Source: Bacillus sp. CH140a_4T (lineage in GTDB: Bacteria; Bacillota; Bacilli; Bacillales; Bacillaceae_G). From it: a stretch of 64,000 nucleotides of DNA. The stretch is from the NCBI RefSeq assembly GCF_008923725.1, contig NZ_WBPF01000021.1, positions 197,077-261,076 of the forward strand, read 5' to 3'. Made by a program: the position numbers and the translations under genes. Each line of letters starts with the position of its first letter. The first letter of the stretch is position 1. Under the pieces are notes generated by a model. That model was not told the DNA's origin. It worked only from the letters and a program-made list of their open reading frames with translations, and did no database searches. Of the stretch, positions 26,646 through 35,874 are shown piece by piece.

Positions 26646-27009
26646 TCCAATCACTCCTTATTCCTTGAATGCATTAATATGCTATGTATAGAAATATATA
26701 TAATTTAAATGTACTTATGTAATGTAGTGCATTGTTCAAGGTGTAATAATTTATACCCATGCATATATCTGATGCATGTTCCATCTAGCACTGTAGTTGT
26801 CTGAGTCATAATTACAGAATTGAGTATAAAATTTCTATTTCATTCTTCCTGTTCACAGAAATAAATACTATTAAGTAATATGCATTTCAAACTAAAATGA
26901 TTCCTAACATATCAACCATTATTAATTATTCGTTCTTCTAATAGCAAAAAAAGCATGGCAAATATTAACCATACTTTTTATGTTAAAGCAACAGTCTTAA
27001 TTTACAATT
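26646..27009. other. Intergenic region
   Basis: AT-rich, between two minus-strand genes. A terminator hairpin at 26945-26982 (AAAAAAGCATGG with near-complement CCATACTTTTT) serves the GNAT gene at 27010. No gene or other clear signal in the rest. Confidence 0.5.
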
Positions 27010-27522
27010 TTATTTATTATGTACAATTAAACCATCTGGTCTAAAACGACTCATCATAATTTCATTAATAAACTTTCCGTGGGCCTTCAAATTCCCTATC
27101 TTTACTCCCTCTTCTACAAATCCGAATTTTTCATATAGAGATTTCGCATTAGGATTCGTTTCTAAAACACCTAATTCCACTCTCTCTAACATTAACCAAT
27201 TATCAGCTAAATCAAGCATTTTTGTAAGAAGTGCTTTCCCAATGCCTTTATTATGAAATTCACTATCTACCCCTATAAATAAATCACCCGAATGAGATCT
27301 ACGTCCTGGGTTTTGGGTTAATCCAACAAATCCAACAACTTCTCCATCATACTCCGCAACAAATTCAAATTGATTTGGTGCTAAATTTCGAATTCTATTT
27401 TCCATCGCATCTACACGCATGCTAGGTAAGAAAACCATATAAGGTAAAACGTTATCTTGTATGCATATACGATGAATGGCTCTAGCATCTTGTATTTCTA
27501 CCGCTCTTACTTTGATCCCCAT
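27010..27522 (-). CDS. GNAT N-acetyltransferase
   Basis: 170 aa single GNAT domain. The acetyl-CoA motif is IGVDSEFHNKGIGKALLTKM and the C-terminal motif is LGVLETNPNAKSLYEKFGFV. Substrate unknown; similar proteins acetylate small amines. GGAGGG precedes the ATG. Single gene. Confidence 0.87.
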   Translation of the reverse strand: MGIKVRAVEIQDARAIHRICIQDNVLPYMVFLPSMRVDAMENRIRNLAPNQFEFVAEYDGEVVGFVGLTQNPGRRSHSGDLFIGVDSEFHNKGIGKALLTKMLDLADNWLMLERVELGVLETNPNAKSLYEKFGFVEEGVKIGNLKAHGKFINEIMMSRFRPDGLIVHNK

Positions 27523-27674
27523 AATTTCTTCCCTCCATATTCATAACAATACATATATATTCTCTAGCTCCCTACATAAAACCCCTTCTTAACTTCATTT
27601 CTTTATGTTATTTTTACATAATTATTTTAGAATAACATTCGTTTTTCTATCAACTTATGAACAATTTATGCTGG

Positions 27675-28601
27675 TTAACCCTTTACTTTATTATATAACT
27701 CAAGCAGGTTTTCAATTGAAATGCCATTTATTTTCATACCGGTTATATCACAATTTTCTATTTCCATATTCTTTAGATTACTATTATTTATCGTACTACC
27801 TTCTAAATCACATTTATCGAATAAAATTGGTTCTTTATCATCTCCAAGACTTGTATTTTTGAATTGCACTCCACCTAATGTCACCAAATTAAATTTACCA
27901 CCAGAAAGATTTAAATCTGCAAATAAAGACCTTTTAAAATTTATATTTCTAAACTTTGATTGACTTACATTACAATTACTCATATTCATATGCATTATAT
28001 TACTACCAACAAATGCACTATTTTTTAAATTTACTTGATAATATTCTGTATTAACCAGATTACAGTTTTCGTATTGGCTATTTTTCAAATCTTCATTTTT
28101 AATTAAATTCTCTTCAACTGGCTCTACAGTTATTCTTTTTACATAACAATACTCATCTTCAGATTTAAAAATTATTTCATAACCCATTTTTTTATAAAAA
28201 TGATGATTATTAATTTGTCTACTAGATGTTTCAAGATCCCAAATCCTTATACTTTTGAATTTCTCTTCTATTAAATTAATAACTTGCGACCCTATTCCTC
28301 TTCCTTGATATTTAGGATCTACAAAAATACGATCAATTCTACCGTATGATTTACCAGAAATCGTAACTATAATTCCCCCTATTATTTCTTCGTCCATTAT
28401 TACTTTGAAAGAATCCAGTTCTTTAATCGAATATCTCATCATTTCAACTGAAGAATACCCTGGTGGTTGGATGTTATAGTCAATTACATCATCTTGACAG
28501 CATAACCATCGTTTTGCTTCTTCATCAAATGTTCTTGTCATTATTTCTGTTAACTTTTCGGCATCTAAAATTGTAGTTTTTTCTATAGATATTATTGTCA
28601 T
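27675..28601 (-). CDS. GNAT acetyltransferase fused to a pentapeptide-repeat domain
   Basis: About 308 aa. Residues 1 to about 150 form a GNAT domain (RIDRIFVDPKYQGRGIGSQV, HFYKKMGYEI). Residues about 165-295 form a right-handed pentapeptide-repeat helix, with A(D/N)LXX-like units such as NSQYENCNLVN, NLKNSAFVGSN, SKFRNINFKRS and KCDLEGSTINNS. Pentapeptide-repeat proteins mimic DNA (gyrase protection) or act as scaffolds; here the repeats may present or recognise the acetylation target. I chose ATG 28601, which follows AAGGGG; an ATG six codons earlier contains that site. Confidence 0.8.
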   Translation of the reverse strand: MTIISIEKTTILDAEKLTEIMTRTFDEEAKRWLCCQDDVIDYNIQPPGYSSVEMMRYSIKELDSFKVIMDEEIIGGIIVTISGKSYGRIDRIFVDPKYQGRGIGSQVINLIEEKFKSIRIWDLETSSRQINNHHFYKKMGYEIIFKSEDEYCYVKRITVEPVEENLIKNEDLKNSQYENCNLVNTEYYQVNLKNSAFVGSNIMHMNMSNCNVSQSKFRNINFKRSLFADLNLSGGKFNLVTLGGVQFKNTSLGDDKEPILFDKCDLEGSTINNSNLKNMEIENCDITGMKINGISIENLLELYNKVKG

Positions 28602-28740
28602 TTTTGTTTTCCCCTTCATTGTTACAAAATAATAAGTTTTGCGAACGATATAGATATAAAATAAAGAAAATTAAAATTAATCTATTTATATACCATTAAA
28701 CTACAAATCGACCCATTTTTTCCACTGTAACTTAGTATTA

Positions 28741-28790
28741 ATGAATAAAAAAGAGACCATGTAATAAACACGGTCACTTCTTTTATTCAT
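28741..28790 (-). terminator. Terminator of the cat gene
   Basis: Imperfect stem ATGAATAAAAAAGAGACC with complement GGTCACTTCTTTTATTCAT downstream of the cat gene. Confidence 0.7.
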
Positions 28791-28820
28791 TTTTAATTGT
28801 GTATATTTAAAAATTACATA

Positions 28821-29471
28821 TTACTTAAGCCACTCGTTACAACGATTACTTAACTTCTGTAAATCCTCTATAAATCGACTCGCATGATATCCATCACAAA
28901 CCGAATGGTGGACTTGCAATGAAACTGGTAGTATAACCTTATTATCTTCATTAAAATATTTTCCACAAGTTATAATTGGCAATAGAAAATCACCATCATT
29001 ATTAATATTCAGATTAAATCCAGTAAAACTAGACCAAGGTATGCTAGAGATTGGAAAAGAATTTGGCGGAATATTCTCTTTCGTGAAGAGACCATGAACA
29101 TTAGCATAGCATCTCATATCTTCTTCATAATTTTTATAGAAAATGTGGAAATCACTAGAATAATCCGTCCATATACTTGAAAAAGATTTATCATCTTTAT
29201 GGAAGATTGTATAACTTGGTGTCATTTTCTCCCAATAGCCTAAAACTCCTTCATCGTTAAAACATGTTCGAAATTCTTTATGATTATTTACTACTCTAGA
29301 AATTAAATATATAAAAACGGGATAAAATTTTATTCCCTTTTGATGTAATTCCTCTAATAACATCGTGATATCAACATTCACCGTCATACTAAACGTACAT
29401 TTCAACTTTAAATAATGTTCAAAATACTGCTCTCTATGCCAATTTTCTCTGTCAATTATATGAAAACTCAT
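28821..29471 (-). CDS. catA: Chloramphenicol O-acetyltransferase, type A
   Basis: 216 aa, the usual length for classical CAT. The active-site signature QVHHSVCDGYH is at about residues 186-196, with the catalytic histidine in the HH pair; TPSYTIFHKDDKSFS and SIPWSSFTGFNLN are further family motifs. It acetylates chloramphenicol with acetyl-CoA and so inactivates it. Its ribosome-binding site AGGAGG lies inside a 13-bp stem preceded by a nine-residue leader peptide (29504-29533), so expression is probably induced by chloramphenicol through translational attenuation. The neighbours are ordinary chromosomal genes; no mobile element is seen. Confidence 0.92.
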   Translation of the reverse strand: MSFHIIDRENWHREQYFEHYLKLKCTFSMTVNVDITMLLEELHQKGIKFYPVFIYLISRVVNNHKEFRTCFNDEGVLGYWEKMTPSYTIFHKDDKSFSSIWTDYSSDFHIFYKNYEEDMRCYANVHGLFTKENIPPNSFPISSIPWSSFTGFNLNINNDGDFLLPIITCGKYFNEDNKVILPVSLQVHHSVCDGYHASRFIEDLQKLSNRCNEWLK

Positions 29472-29477
29472 TTTAAT

Positions 29478-29513
29478 AGCCTCCTAAAATTTTATTTTTT
29501 ATTTTAGAAGGCT
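29478..29513 (-). promoter_or_regulatory. Attenuator stem sequestering the cat ribosome-binding site
   Basis: Left arm AGCCTTCTAAAAT and right arm ATTTTAGGAGGCT pair over 13 positions with a single G-T wobble and a ten-base loop. The right arm contains the cat AGGAGG site. The left arm overlaps the last codons of the leader peptide, so a ribosome stalled in the leader would open the stem. Confidence 0.8.
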
Positions 29514-29533
29514 AACTTTCTTGTTCTCACCAC
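29504..29533 (-). CDS. cat leader peptide (MVRTRKLAF)
   Basis: Nine codons, start GTG GTG, nine bases after AAGGAG, ending in the left arm of the attenuator stem. The start MVRTR-K closely parallels the leader of the inducible cat-86 gene (MVKTDK...), whose first residues inhibit peptidyl transferase and stall the ribosome with chloramphenicol. The assignment rests on this similarity and on the geometry. Confidence 0.7.
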   Translation of the reverse strand: MVRTRKLAF

Positions 29534-29672
29534 ACCTGTTCACTCCTTACAATTTCAATTTATCCTCAAGTTTTTTATTTAATTATATAACATCCGCAAA
29601 ATCCATTCACATATTTATTGAAATCCAACCACATACTATTAATAAATCAACTGACGTTTGGAGGGGTAAAAC

Positions 29673-29855
29673 ATGAATAACAAAAATGTAAATAAAAAAG
29701 AAAATGTTACCGAAAACGCTACACCTATTCAGAATAATAATACTGCAAACCTTAATGTGGAAGAACAAGCAATGAACGGCTTATATGGAATGCCAGAAAC
29801 CGCTATTGAAGATGCTGATCACGCTGAAACTGAAGATTTGACTTCAAAAAATTAA
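29673..29855 (+). CDS. Small acidic protein (DUF4021-like)
   Basis: 60 aa. The N-terminus is rich in Asn/Lys and the C-terminus is acidic, with GLYGMPETAIEDADHAE, which recalls the DUF4021 family of Bacillus. No function is known to me. GGAGGGG precedes the ATG and a hairpin follows at 29868. Confidence 0.7.
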   Translation: MNNKNVNKKENVTENATPIQNNNTANLNVEEQAMNGLYGMPETAIEDADHAETEDLTSKN

Positions 29856-29867
29856 TGGACTACATAG

Positions 29868-29898
29868 AAAAAGCCAAGGAAAATATCCTTGGCTTTCT
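29868..29898. terminator. Bidirectional terminator
   Basis: AAAGCCAAGGA/TCCTTGGCTTT stem between the convergent DUF4021-like and MMPL genes. Confidence 0.85.
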
Positions 29899-29901
29899 TA
29901 A

Positions 29902-32133
29902 CTATGCATCCACCTTTTGTACTTCTTCACTCTTTCTCGAAAGTTTCCCTGGCCAAAAAGCAAAACGCCCTAGAACAACTGTAATTGCTGGTACAAGTAA
30001 TGGTCTAACAATAAACGTATCTAGTAGTACCCCAATTGCAGTTACAATACCAAATTGAACAAGAACTTGAATTGGAAGTGTACCTAATACCGCAAAAGTT
30101 CCTGCTAAAATTAAACCTGCTGATGTAATGACACTACCTGTTTGTATAACCCCATTTTTTACTGCATCCAAATGATTTTGTGTCTTTCTGTTTTTCCATA
30201 TTTCTGAAACCATAAAAATATTATAGTCTTCACCTAGAGCAACTAAAAATACGAATGCGTATAACGGTATCGCGCCTTGAATGGCCGGTGCTCCCATACC
30301 GAAGTGAAGTAATATCCATCCGGCGCCTAATGCCGAGAAGAATGATAAAACGACAGTTACAATTAAATAAATCATCGCGACAATTGATCGTAAGTAAACA
30401 AGTAACAATAACGCTATAATACTAATCATTACTGGAATAATTACCGCTTCATCACGTTCCGTAATTTGCTTTGTATCGTATAATGACGCCGTTTCTCCGC
30501 CAATCCACAATTGATCTTCAGCATTACTAATCTCTGCATCTTTTAATACTTTTTCTACACTGTTTTTCAATTTAGGGATTTGATCTAACGCTTCAATTGA
30601 GTAAGGATTTTCAGCTAAAGAAACCTCATACATTTGTATTTGCTTATTTTCTGTGCCCACTTTTGGATCTTTCACAGTTTTTACGAAAGAAAATTTCTCG
30701 AGTTCTTCTTTAATAGGAAGCTCTTTTCCTTTCGTATCAACAACAACTTTTACTGGCGCTAGTTCACCAGCTGAGAAATGATCACTAATTAACGTAAATC
30801 CTTCGCGGGAAGGCATATCTTTAGGAAACGATTCTAATAAGTCATATGTGTATTGAATACGTGGTACAAATGATGCCAATCCACCTAATACAAATACAGT
30901 GAGCATAATTATTGTCCACGGTCTTCGTACTACAACATCTCCAAGTTTTTCACTAAAGGCACCTTTTGATTTTTTAACTTTTACTACTTTCTTTTTCTTT
31001 CTTATTAATTCCTCATTCATTGAAGTTGTTCTCGGTATAAATGGGAAGAATGCAGCTCTACCGAAAATTAATAATAACGCTGGTAAAATTGTTAAAGCAG
31101 CAATTCCCATTATGAATACAGCAACACTAAATGGCACTGCAAATCGATGAAAGGCACCATAATGAGCAAGTAATAATGTTCCTAATCCAAGTACAACAGT
31201 TAACGCACTCATTATAATTGCTCCGCCAGAAGCTTTAATTGCAAGTTGCAATGCCTTATATTTATTTTCTTCTTCTAACAAGTACTCTCGATATCTTGAA
31301 ATTAAAAATAAACAATAGTCTGTTCCAGCACCAAACAATAATACTGTCATAATTGATATGGCCTGAGCATCTACTTTAATCCATCCGTGATCAGCTAAAA
31401 AACCAAGTGTAGGACTAATAATACCATATGCTAAGCCAACAACAAGTAAAGGTAAAATAGCTAAAATTGGTGAACGGTACAATAAAATTAATAGGACTAA
31501 TACGAGTAATACAGTAGCAACTAATAACTTCACATCAGCTTGACTAAATAAGCTAACCGCATCTGTTTGAATACCTACTGGTCCAGATAATCGAACATGT
31601 AATCCCGAATCACTTATTTTTTGTTTAAATGGATCTCCATCGACCTTACTATTCACTATGTTTCTTAAATCATCAAGATTTCCTTTTAATATATCTGTTC
31701 CAGCAGCCTTGTTAAAGAATACTGGTGTAACAAATGATGTACCATCTTTTGATGCACTTTTTAATAATACTTGTTCCGGAATTGTATCAAATGGTGGTAA
31801 CGTTGATTGTTCCTTTAAAGGACTAGCCTTTAATTCTTTATAAACGTCTTGTATGAGTTTATAATCCTGTGACTGTAATCCACCATCTCTATACCATACT
31901 ACTAACAAAGGATTCCCTGTATTATTCGGAAACTCTTTTTTCATAAGTGCTTCCGCTTGCTGCGACATAGCTGTTTCAGGTAAATTTTTCGGATTCGGTT
32001 CTTTCGTACTGTTTACTTGTGGCAACGTAAATGAAAGTAGTAATGTAATAAGAATCCAAATCGATAAAGTGATCCATTGTGTATTTTTCCCTGCTACAAG
32101 CCTCCCTAACATATGTAACGGGTGCTTTTTCAT
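29902..32133 (-). CDS. MMPL/RND-family transporter
   Basis: 743 aa with 12 predicted membrane helices in two halves, each with a large extracytoplasmic loop after its first helix. Motifs GAGTDYCLFLISRYRE and ALGEDYNIFMVSEIWK are the paired GxxxDY segments of the MMPL family, where the Asp-Tyr pairs conduct protons. It resembles B. subtilis YdfJ. Substrates may be lipids, drugs or siderophores; not decidable here. The divergent TetR gene at 32250 probably represses it. Confidence 0.9.
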   Translation of the reverse strand: MKKHPLHMLGRLVAGKNTQWITLSIWILITLLLSFTLPQVNSTKEPNPKNLPETAMSQQAEALMKKEFPNNTGNPLLVVWYRDGGLQSQDYKLIQDVYKELKASPLKEQSTLPPFDTIPEQVLLKSASKDGTSFVTPVFFNKAAGTDILKGNLDDLRNIVNSKVDGDPFKQKISDSGLHVRLSGPVGIQTDAVSLFSQADVKLLVATVLLVLVLLILLYRSPILAILPLLVVGLAYGIISPTLGFLADHGWIKVDAQAISIMTVLLFGAGTDYCLFLISRYREYLLEEENKYKALQLAIKASGGAIIMSALTVVLGLGTLLLAHYGAFHRFAVPFSVAVFIMGIAALTILPALLLIFGRAAFFPFIPRTTSMNEELIRKKKKVVKVKKSKGAFSEKLGDVVVRRPWTIIMLTVFVLGGLASFVPRIQYTYDLLESFPKDMPSREGFTLISDHFSAGELAPVKVVVDTKGKELPIKEELEKFSFVKTVKDPKVGTENKQIQMYEVSLAENPYSIEALDQIPKLKNSVEKVLKDAEISNAEDQLWIGGETASLYDTKQITERDEAVIIPVMISIIALLLLVYLRSIVAMIYLIVTVVLSFFSALGAGWILLHFGMGAPAIQGAIPLYAFVFLVALGEDYNIFMVSEIWKNRKTQNHLDAVKNGVIQTGSVITSAGLILAGTFAVLGTLPIQVLVQFGIVTAIGVLLDTFIVRPLLVPAITVVLGRFAFWPGKLSRKSEEVQKVDA

Positions 32134-32249
32134 AAAAACCCACCTCCCTTTTTTCCTCTAATATTAATTATATATACTGGTCGGTTAATTAATCAAGAAT
32201 GAATAAAAATTTGTGTTATAATTATCTCAACAATACATGTCAGGAGCGA

Positions 32250-32879
32250 ATGGATTTGGAACAAAAACAACGTCCCCTCGGAAGGCCTCGTCAGAATAAA
32301 AATACAAAATCTACAAAAGAAACTATTTTAGAAGTGGCAACTCGGTTATTTCTTACTCAAAATTATCAAGTCGTTTCCATGGATGAAGTCGCAAAAGTTT
32401 GTGGTGTTACGAAAGCAACCGTCTACTATTACTATTCAACAAAAGCAGATTTATTTACCGCTACTATGATTCAAATGATGGTACGTATACGCGAGAATAT
32501 GTCTCAAATTCTTTCTACAAATAAGACTTTAAAAGAAAGATTATTGAACTTCGCTAAAGTCTACTTACACGCAACGATGGATATTGATATGAAGAATTTT
32601 ATGAAAGATGCAAAACTGTCGTTATCTGAAGAACAATTGAAAGAATTAAAATACGCTGAAGACAACATGTATGAAATATTAGAAAAAGCACTCGACCATG
32701 CAATACAAATGGGAGAAATCCCAAAAGGAAACGCTAAGTTTGCGGCTCATGCATTCGTATCTTTATTATCAATTGGGAATTTTAAAGATGAAAATCACAA
32801 TCCAATTCTTGCTAATATAGATGAATTAGCACAAGAAATCGTTTCTTTTTATTGGCACGGTTTAGGTCATACATATTAA
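32250..32879 (+). CDS. TetR/AcrR-family regulator
   Basis: About 208-210 aa. The N-terminal helix-turn-helix is typical (ATRLFLTQNY, SMDEVAKVCGVTKATVYYYY) and is preceded by a basic stretch (RPLGRPRQNKN). Either ATG 32250, close to AGGAG, or TTG 32256, better spaced, could be the start. It is divergent from the MMPL transporter gene with about 115 bases between them and very likely controls it. Confidence 0.87.
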   Translation: MDLEQKQRPLGRPRQNKNTKSTKETILEVATRLFLTQNYQVVSMDEVAKVCGVTKATVYYYYSTKADLFTATMIQMMVRIRENMSQILSTNKTLKERLLNFAKVYLHATMDIDMKNFMKDAKLSLSEEQLKELKYAEDNMYEILEKALDHAIQMGEIPKGNAKFAAHAFVSLLSIGNFKDENHNPILANIDELAQEIVSFYWHGLGHTY

Positions 32880-32895
32880 ATAGATTTCCTTTAAT

Positions 32896-32936
32896 AAAAA
32901 AGCATGTTTGATTTTCTTCAAACATGCTTTTTTATA
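32896..32936 (+). terminator. Terminator of the TetR gene
   Basis: AAAAAAGCATGTTTG/CAAACATGCTTTTTT hairpin. Confidence 0.85.
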
Positions 32937-33014
32937 TTTTAAATGTTTTATTTATATACCAACAATTAGATTACACTTTGGCACCCATTAATCAAAAATT
33001 ATTGTCTTCAACTT

Positions 33015-33668
33015 TTATAAATTTTGAAGTTGAATCTTTATATTCTCCTTACTTAATCCCCCATGGTAACAAACTACAGATTCAATATCTAGATTTGAAT
33101 ACTTCTTCAAAGACTTCTGCGCTTCCTTAACATTTAAAGTTGTTGGGGTGTGAATTCCTCCTAACATTCCATTCACACTATACATGGAGTCTCCTGCAAT
33201 AAGAATTTTACTTTGTTTTAAATATAAACTAATATGACCCGGAGTATGCCCTGGAGTATGGAGAATACGAATGCCACCGCAATACGGAAGCTCCTGTCCA
33301 TCAATTACAAGATCACTCACTTTTCCTTTTGGTGGATTCTCTACATTTCCATCTTTTATTAAAGGTAACTTCCCCTCAATATACGGCTTATCTAGTTCAT
33401 GCGCATAAACTTTAATATCACTTACACCATTCTTCAATAATTCAGGAAGGCTACCTATATGATCTATATCCTGATGTGTCAAAATCACAGCTATTAGCTT
33501 ACTAAATGATACGCCAACTCTCTCCATCTCTGCTTGTATGTCTTCAAATTGTCCAGGGAAACCAGTATCTATTAAAACTGCCATTTCATCATCCCATAAA
33601 AGAATTGGGTGAATAATAAATTCTTGAAACTCAAGTTGTAACATTTCTACCCCTTTAGCAATCTCCAT
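33015..33668 (-). CDS. MBL-fold metallo-hydrolase
   Basis: 217 aa. The metal-binding motif HQDIDH (in LTHQDIDHIGSLP), HTPGHTPGHISLY and LIAGDSMY are all present, as in glyoxalase II/lactonase-like proteins. It hydrolyses an unknown ester, thioester or lactone with a zinc pair. AAAGGAG precedes the ATG. Single gene or loosely coupled with the upstream GNAT gene 66 bases away. Confidence 0.87.
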   Translation of the reverse strand: MEIAKGVEMLQLEFQEFIIHPILLWDDEMAVLIDTGFPGQFEDIQAEMERVGVSFSKLIAVILTHQDIDHIGSLPELLKNGVSDIKVYAHELDKPYIEGKLPLIKDGNVENPPKGKVSDLVIDGQELPYCGGIRILHTPGHTPGHISLYLKQSKILIAGDSMYSVNGMLGGIHTPTTLNVKEAQKSLKKYSNLDIESVVCYHGGLSKENIKIQLQNL

Positions 33669-33734
33669 ACAGCAATTCTCCTTTATAATGAAGTTTGAAA
33701 ATATGTACGAGTAAACCGAAAATATAAAGCGCGG

Positions 33735-34142
33735 CTATCTTATAATATGTTTTTTCATCCCAATAGAGAATGCCTCAAATCCTATAGATTCATAGTAAGA
33801 TTGCAATTTTTCCACACACATAAGTTGGGGAATAACCTTGTTTTGTTCACAGTGCTGGATTAATCGCTTTACTATTTCTTTTCCAATACCAATGGACTGA
33901 TATTCTGGCATTACACATACACCGCAAATAATGCCCGTAATTATCCCATCTGATATTACTCGTCCCATCCCAATTAATCTTTGCTCTTTAAAAGCATATA
34001 TTGCATACCAACTTTGTTTACACATTTTCTCCAATTCATTAACCGTTAATTTAAGAGAATTCCATCCTAAAAATTCGTATAAAGCTAATAATCCATTGAA
34101 ATCTGTTGGGTGTTCCATTGTGTAATTTATACTATTATTCAT
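33735..34142 (-). CDS. GNAT N-acetyltransferase, short
   Basis: 135 aa. Motif A is VMPEYQSIGIGKEIVKRLI and the final motif is LQSYYESIGFEAF. Typical single-domain acetyltransferase of unknown substrate. AAGGAG precedes the ATG. Confidence 0.83.
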   Translation of the reverse strand: MNNSINYTMEHPTDFNGLLALYEFLGWNSLKLTVNELEKMCKQSWYAIYAFKEQRLIGMGRVISDGIITGIICGVCVMPEYQSIGIGKEIVKRLIQHCEQNKVIPQLMCVEKLQSYYESIGFEAFSIGMKKHIIR

Positions 34143-34254
34143 GTAAATTCTCCTTATTCTCTCGTTTGTTTGTATTTCACAAAATTACCCTTAATATGTA
34201 ATTAACTTAAACAAACTTCCATAAGAACAAAATAATTCCTTCTCAACATAAACT

Positions 34255-34290
34255 AAAAAGAAGTTAACCTCACCTCAGTTAACTTCTTTT
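34255..34290 (-). terminator. Terminator of the tiny membrane protein gene
   Basis: AAAAGAAGTTAAC/GTTAACTTCTTTT stem with nine-base loop. Confidence 0.75.
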
Positions 34291-34312
34291 ATATAAATCT
34301 ATAATTATAGTA

Positions 34313-34384
34313 TCAACCAAAAATCATACAACTGCAGACGATAAGAACAAACAAAACTAATAAACTATTTGAGAAATAACCCAT
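34313..34384 (-). CDS. Tiny transmembrane protein (YjcZ-like)
   Basis: 23 aa, beginning MGYFSNSLLVLFVLIV, a single membrane helix. Size, MGY start and hydrophobic pattern resemble the 'tiny TM' YjcZ family found in sporulating bacilli. GGGGTA is placed before the ATG and a terminator lies 23 bases past the stop. Chance is possible because the frame is so short. Confidence 0.55.
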   Translation of the reverse strand: MGYFSNSLLVLFVLIVCSCMIFG

Positions 34385-34576
34385 AGAATACTACCCCTTT
34401 ATTTAATTATGTTAAAGATTTTACCATAAAATTATTTTCAATATAATAATTGAAAAAGACATTGCATGCATTAGTTATATATATTTAGTAATATTATATT
34501 TTCGGTCATATTCTTCTTGCCTAAAGCCACTTCTTATACCCTATACTTAAGTTCATATACCTCAAAACAATATAAA

Positions 34577-34611
34577 TAAAGAAGACCTCAACGTATCGAT
34601 GTCTTCTTTTC
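34577..34611 (-). terminator. Terminator downstream of the DUF606 gene
   Basis: AAAGAAGAC/GTCTTCTTT stem with T-run, about 130 bases past the stop. Confidence 0.6.
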
Positions 34612-34742
34612 AACTACGCTAATTGCTAACTCATGTTTTTATTCAATAGATATAAAACCTTCACTTATAGGACATATAAGAAAGACATTCTCTACTACAT
34701 AAATATATAATCTGATTCTTAATACCTTTGCCTTTATATACT

Positions 34743-35210
34743 TTAAATCTCATCCTCAGTTATTTTAATAGCTTTTTTATTCAAAAAAAGATTTTTAAAA
34801 ATTGCTACCCCTACAATTAAAAGAGCTATTCCAATTAATTTATTTATTTGTAAGGAAACCCTTTCTATTCCAAATAATCCGAATGTATCAATACATAACG
34901 CAACAACTAATTGAGTAATAAGACTAATGAGCACCGTATAAGCTGGACCCAAACTCTTTATTGCACCCATTATACAAATAATTAACCCACCAAGTGCACC
35001 AGCTACTAAATATATTTTTTTCACATCCTTTAAATCCGCTACTTTCTCTTCTTTCTTTAATAAAAATACAGTTGTTGCAATAAGGAATCCAATGAAATGC
35101 GTTATAATACTCGTTGACCATATACCAATATGTGAACTAAGTTTCGCATTAAAGGTTCCTTGAAGTGTAATAAATACACCAGCAAAAATAGCAAATACAA
35201 TCCCTTTCAA
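34743..35210 (-). CDS. DUF606/YdcZ-family DMT membrane protein
   Basis: 155 aa with five membrane helices, half the size of EamA transporters, as usual for the YdcZ (DUF606) family. MKGIVFAIFAGVFITLQGTF and GPAYTVLISLITQLVVAL are characteristic. Such half-size proteins often work as dimers or pairs; only one is present here. TTG start eight bases after GGAG. Confidence 0.83.
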   Translation of the reverse strand: MKGIVFAIFAGVFITLQGTFNAKLSSHIGIWSTSIITHFIGFLIATTVFLLKKEEKVADLKDVKKIYLVAGALGGLIICIMGAIKSLGPAYTVLISLITQLVVALCIDTFGLFGIERVSLQINKLIGIALLIVGVAIFKNLFLNKKAIKITEDEI

Positions 35211-35316
35211 AAAATCATCTCCTCATCTTCTATTTCTGACTTAATTAAAAGCTATAATCCTATATAAGCAAAAGGACAAATGTCACAACACTATGAAAAC
35301 AACTGCGAATGACCAT

Positions 35317-35357
35317 AAAAAAAACACCTCAAAATATTTGAGATGCGCTTTTATTTT
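35317..35357 (-). terminator. Terminator of the DUF2798 gene
   Basis: CATCTCAAATATTTTGAGGTG hairpin followed by eight T on the minus strand. Confidence 0.75.
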
Positions 35358-35388
35358 TTATTAATATATATAATTTTAATAATTATAA

Positions 35389-35874
35389 CTACGCTACATT
35401 AACAGATTTATTCTTCAAAACAAACTTTCCAAATAAGAAACGCACAAGCGGCCCCATAATAATTAATTGTAATGGATACGCCATAATGAAGTTTTTAATA
35501 AAAATCGAGAAATACATCGATACAAAGGAGCCTCCTTGTAGTCCACCATGTAAATACATCATAGCCATTCCGTAAAAAGACATAAAGAAAACCATTCCAA
35601 TTACCATAGCTGTCGCCATCGCTATAATCATATTTACTTTTTTCGATTTATCAAATGGTAACGCGATTACAATTTTTTTCGCACAAGGTCCAACGATACA
35701 TATTTCAATTAATAGTGCAATAATGAATCCAATTACTAGTTCTAATGCGATCTCCTTAATACGAATTGGTCCCCCTGCTCCGTTCAGTAGTAAATTATAA
35801 AACGTCATTACAATAACCATCCCAAGGCACATCATCATACCGAATTGGAGGCTTTCTTTTCTTGTTGTTGGCAA
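35389..35874 (-). CDS. DUF2798 membrane protein
   Basis: 161 aa with four membrane helices. Two related halves are visible: [10 protein letters not shown] ... [20 protein letters not shown] and MYLHGG ... [20 protein letters not shown], a duplication typical of DUF2798. Function unknown. A TTG start follows AAAGGATG. Single gene. Confidence 0.8.
   Translation of the reverse strand: MPTTRKESLQFGMMMCLGMVIVMTFYNLLLNGAGGPIRIKEIALELVIGFIIALLIEICIVGPCAKKIVIALPFDKSKKVNMIIAMATAMVIGMVFFMSFYGMAMMYLHGGLQGGSFVSMYFSIFIKNFIMAYPLQLIIMGPLVRFLFGKFVLKNKSVNVA

Larger units (their letters stand above)
34143..34742. other. Intergenic region containing a tiny gene and two terminators
   Basis: Apart from the 23-residue frame at 34313-34384, the stretch holds hairpins at 34255-34290 and 34577-34611 and an AT-rich 3' segment after the DUF606 gene. 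No larger frame is convincing. Confidence 0.5.

Noticed and set aside
28821-29471. cat gene as a recently acquired resistance element
   Set aside because: No transposase, plasmid genes or flanking repeats, and base composition like its neighbours; chromosomal cat genes are common in this group.
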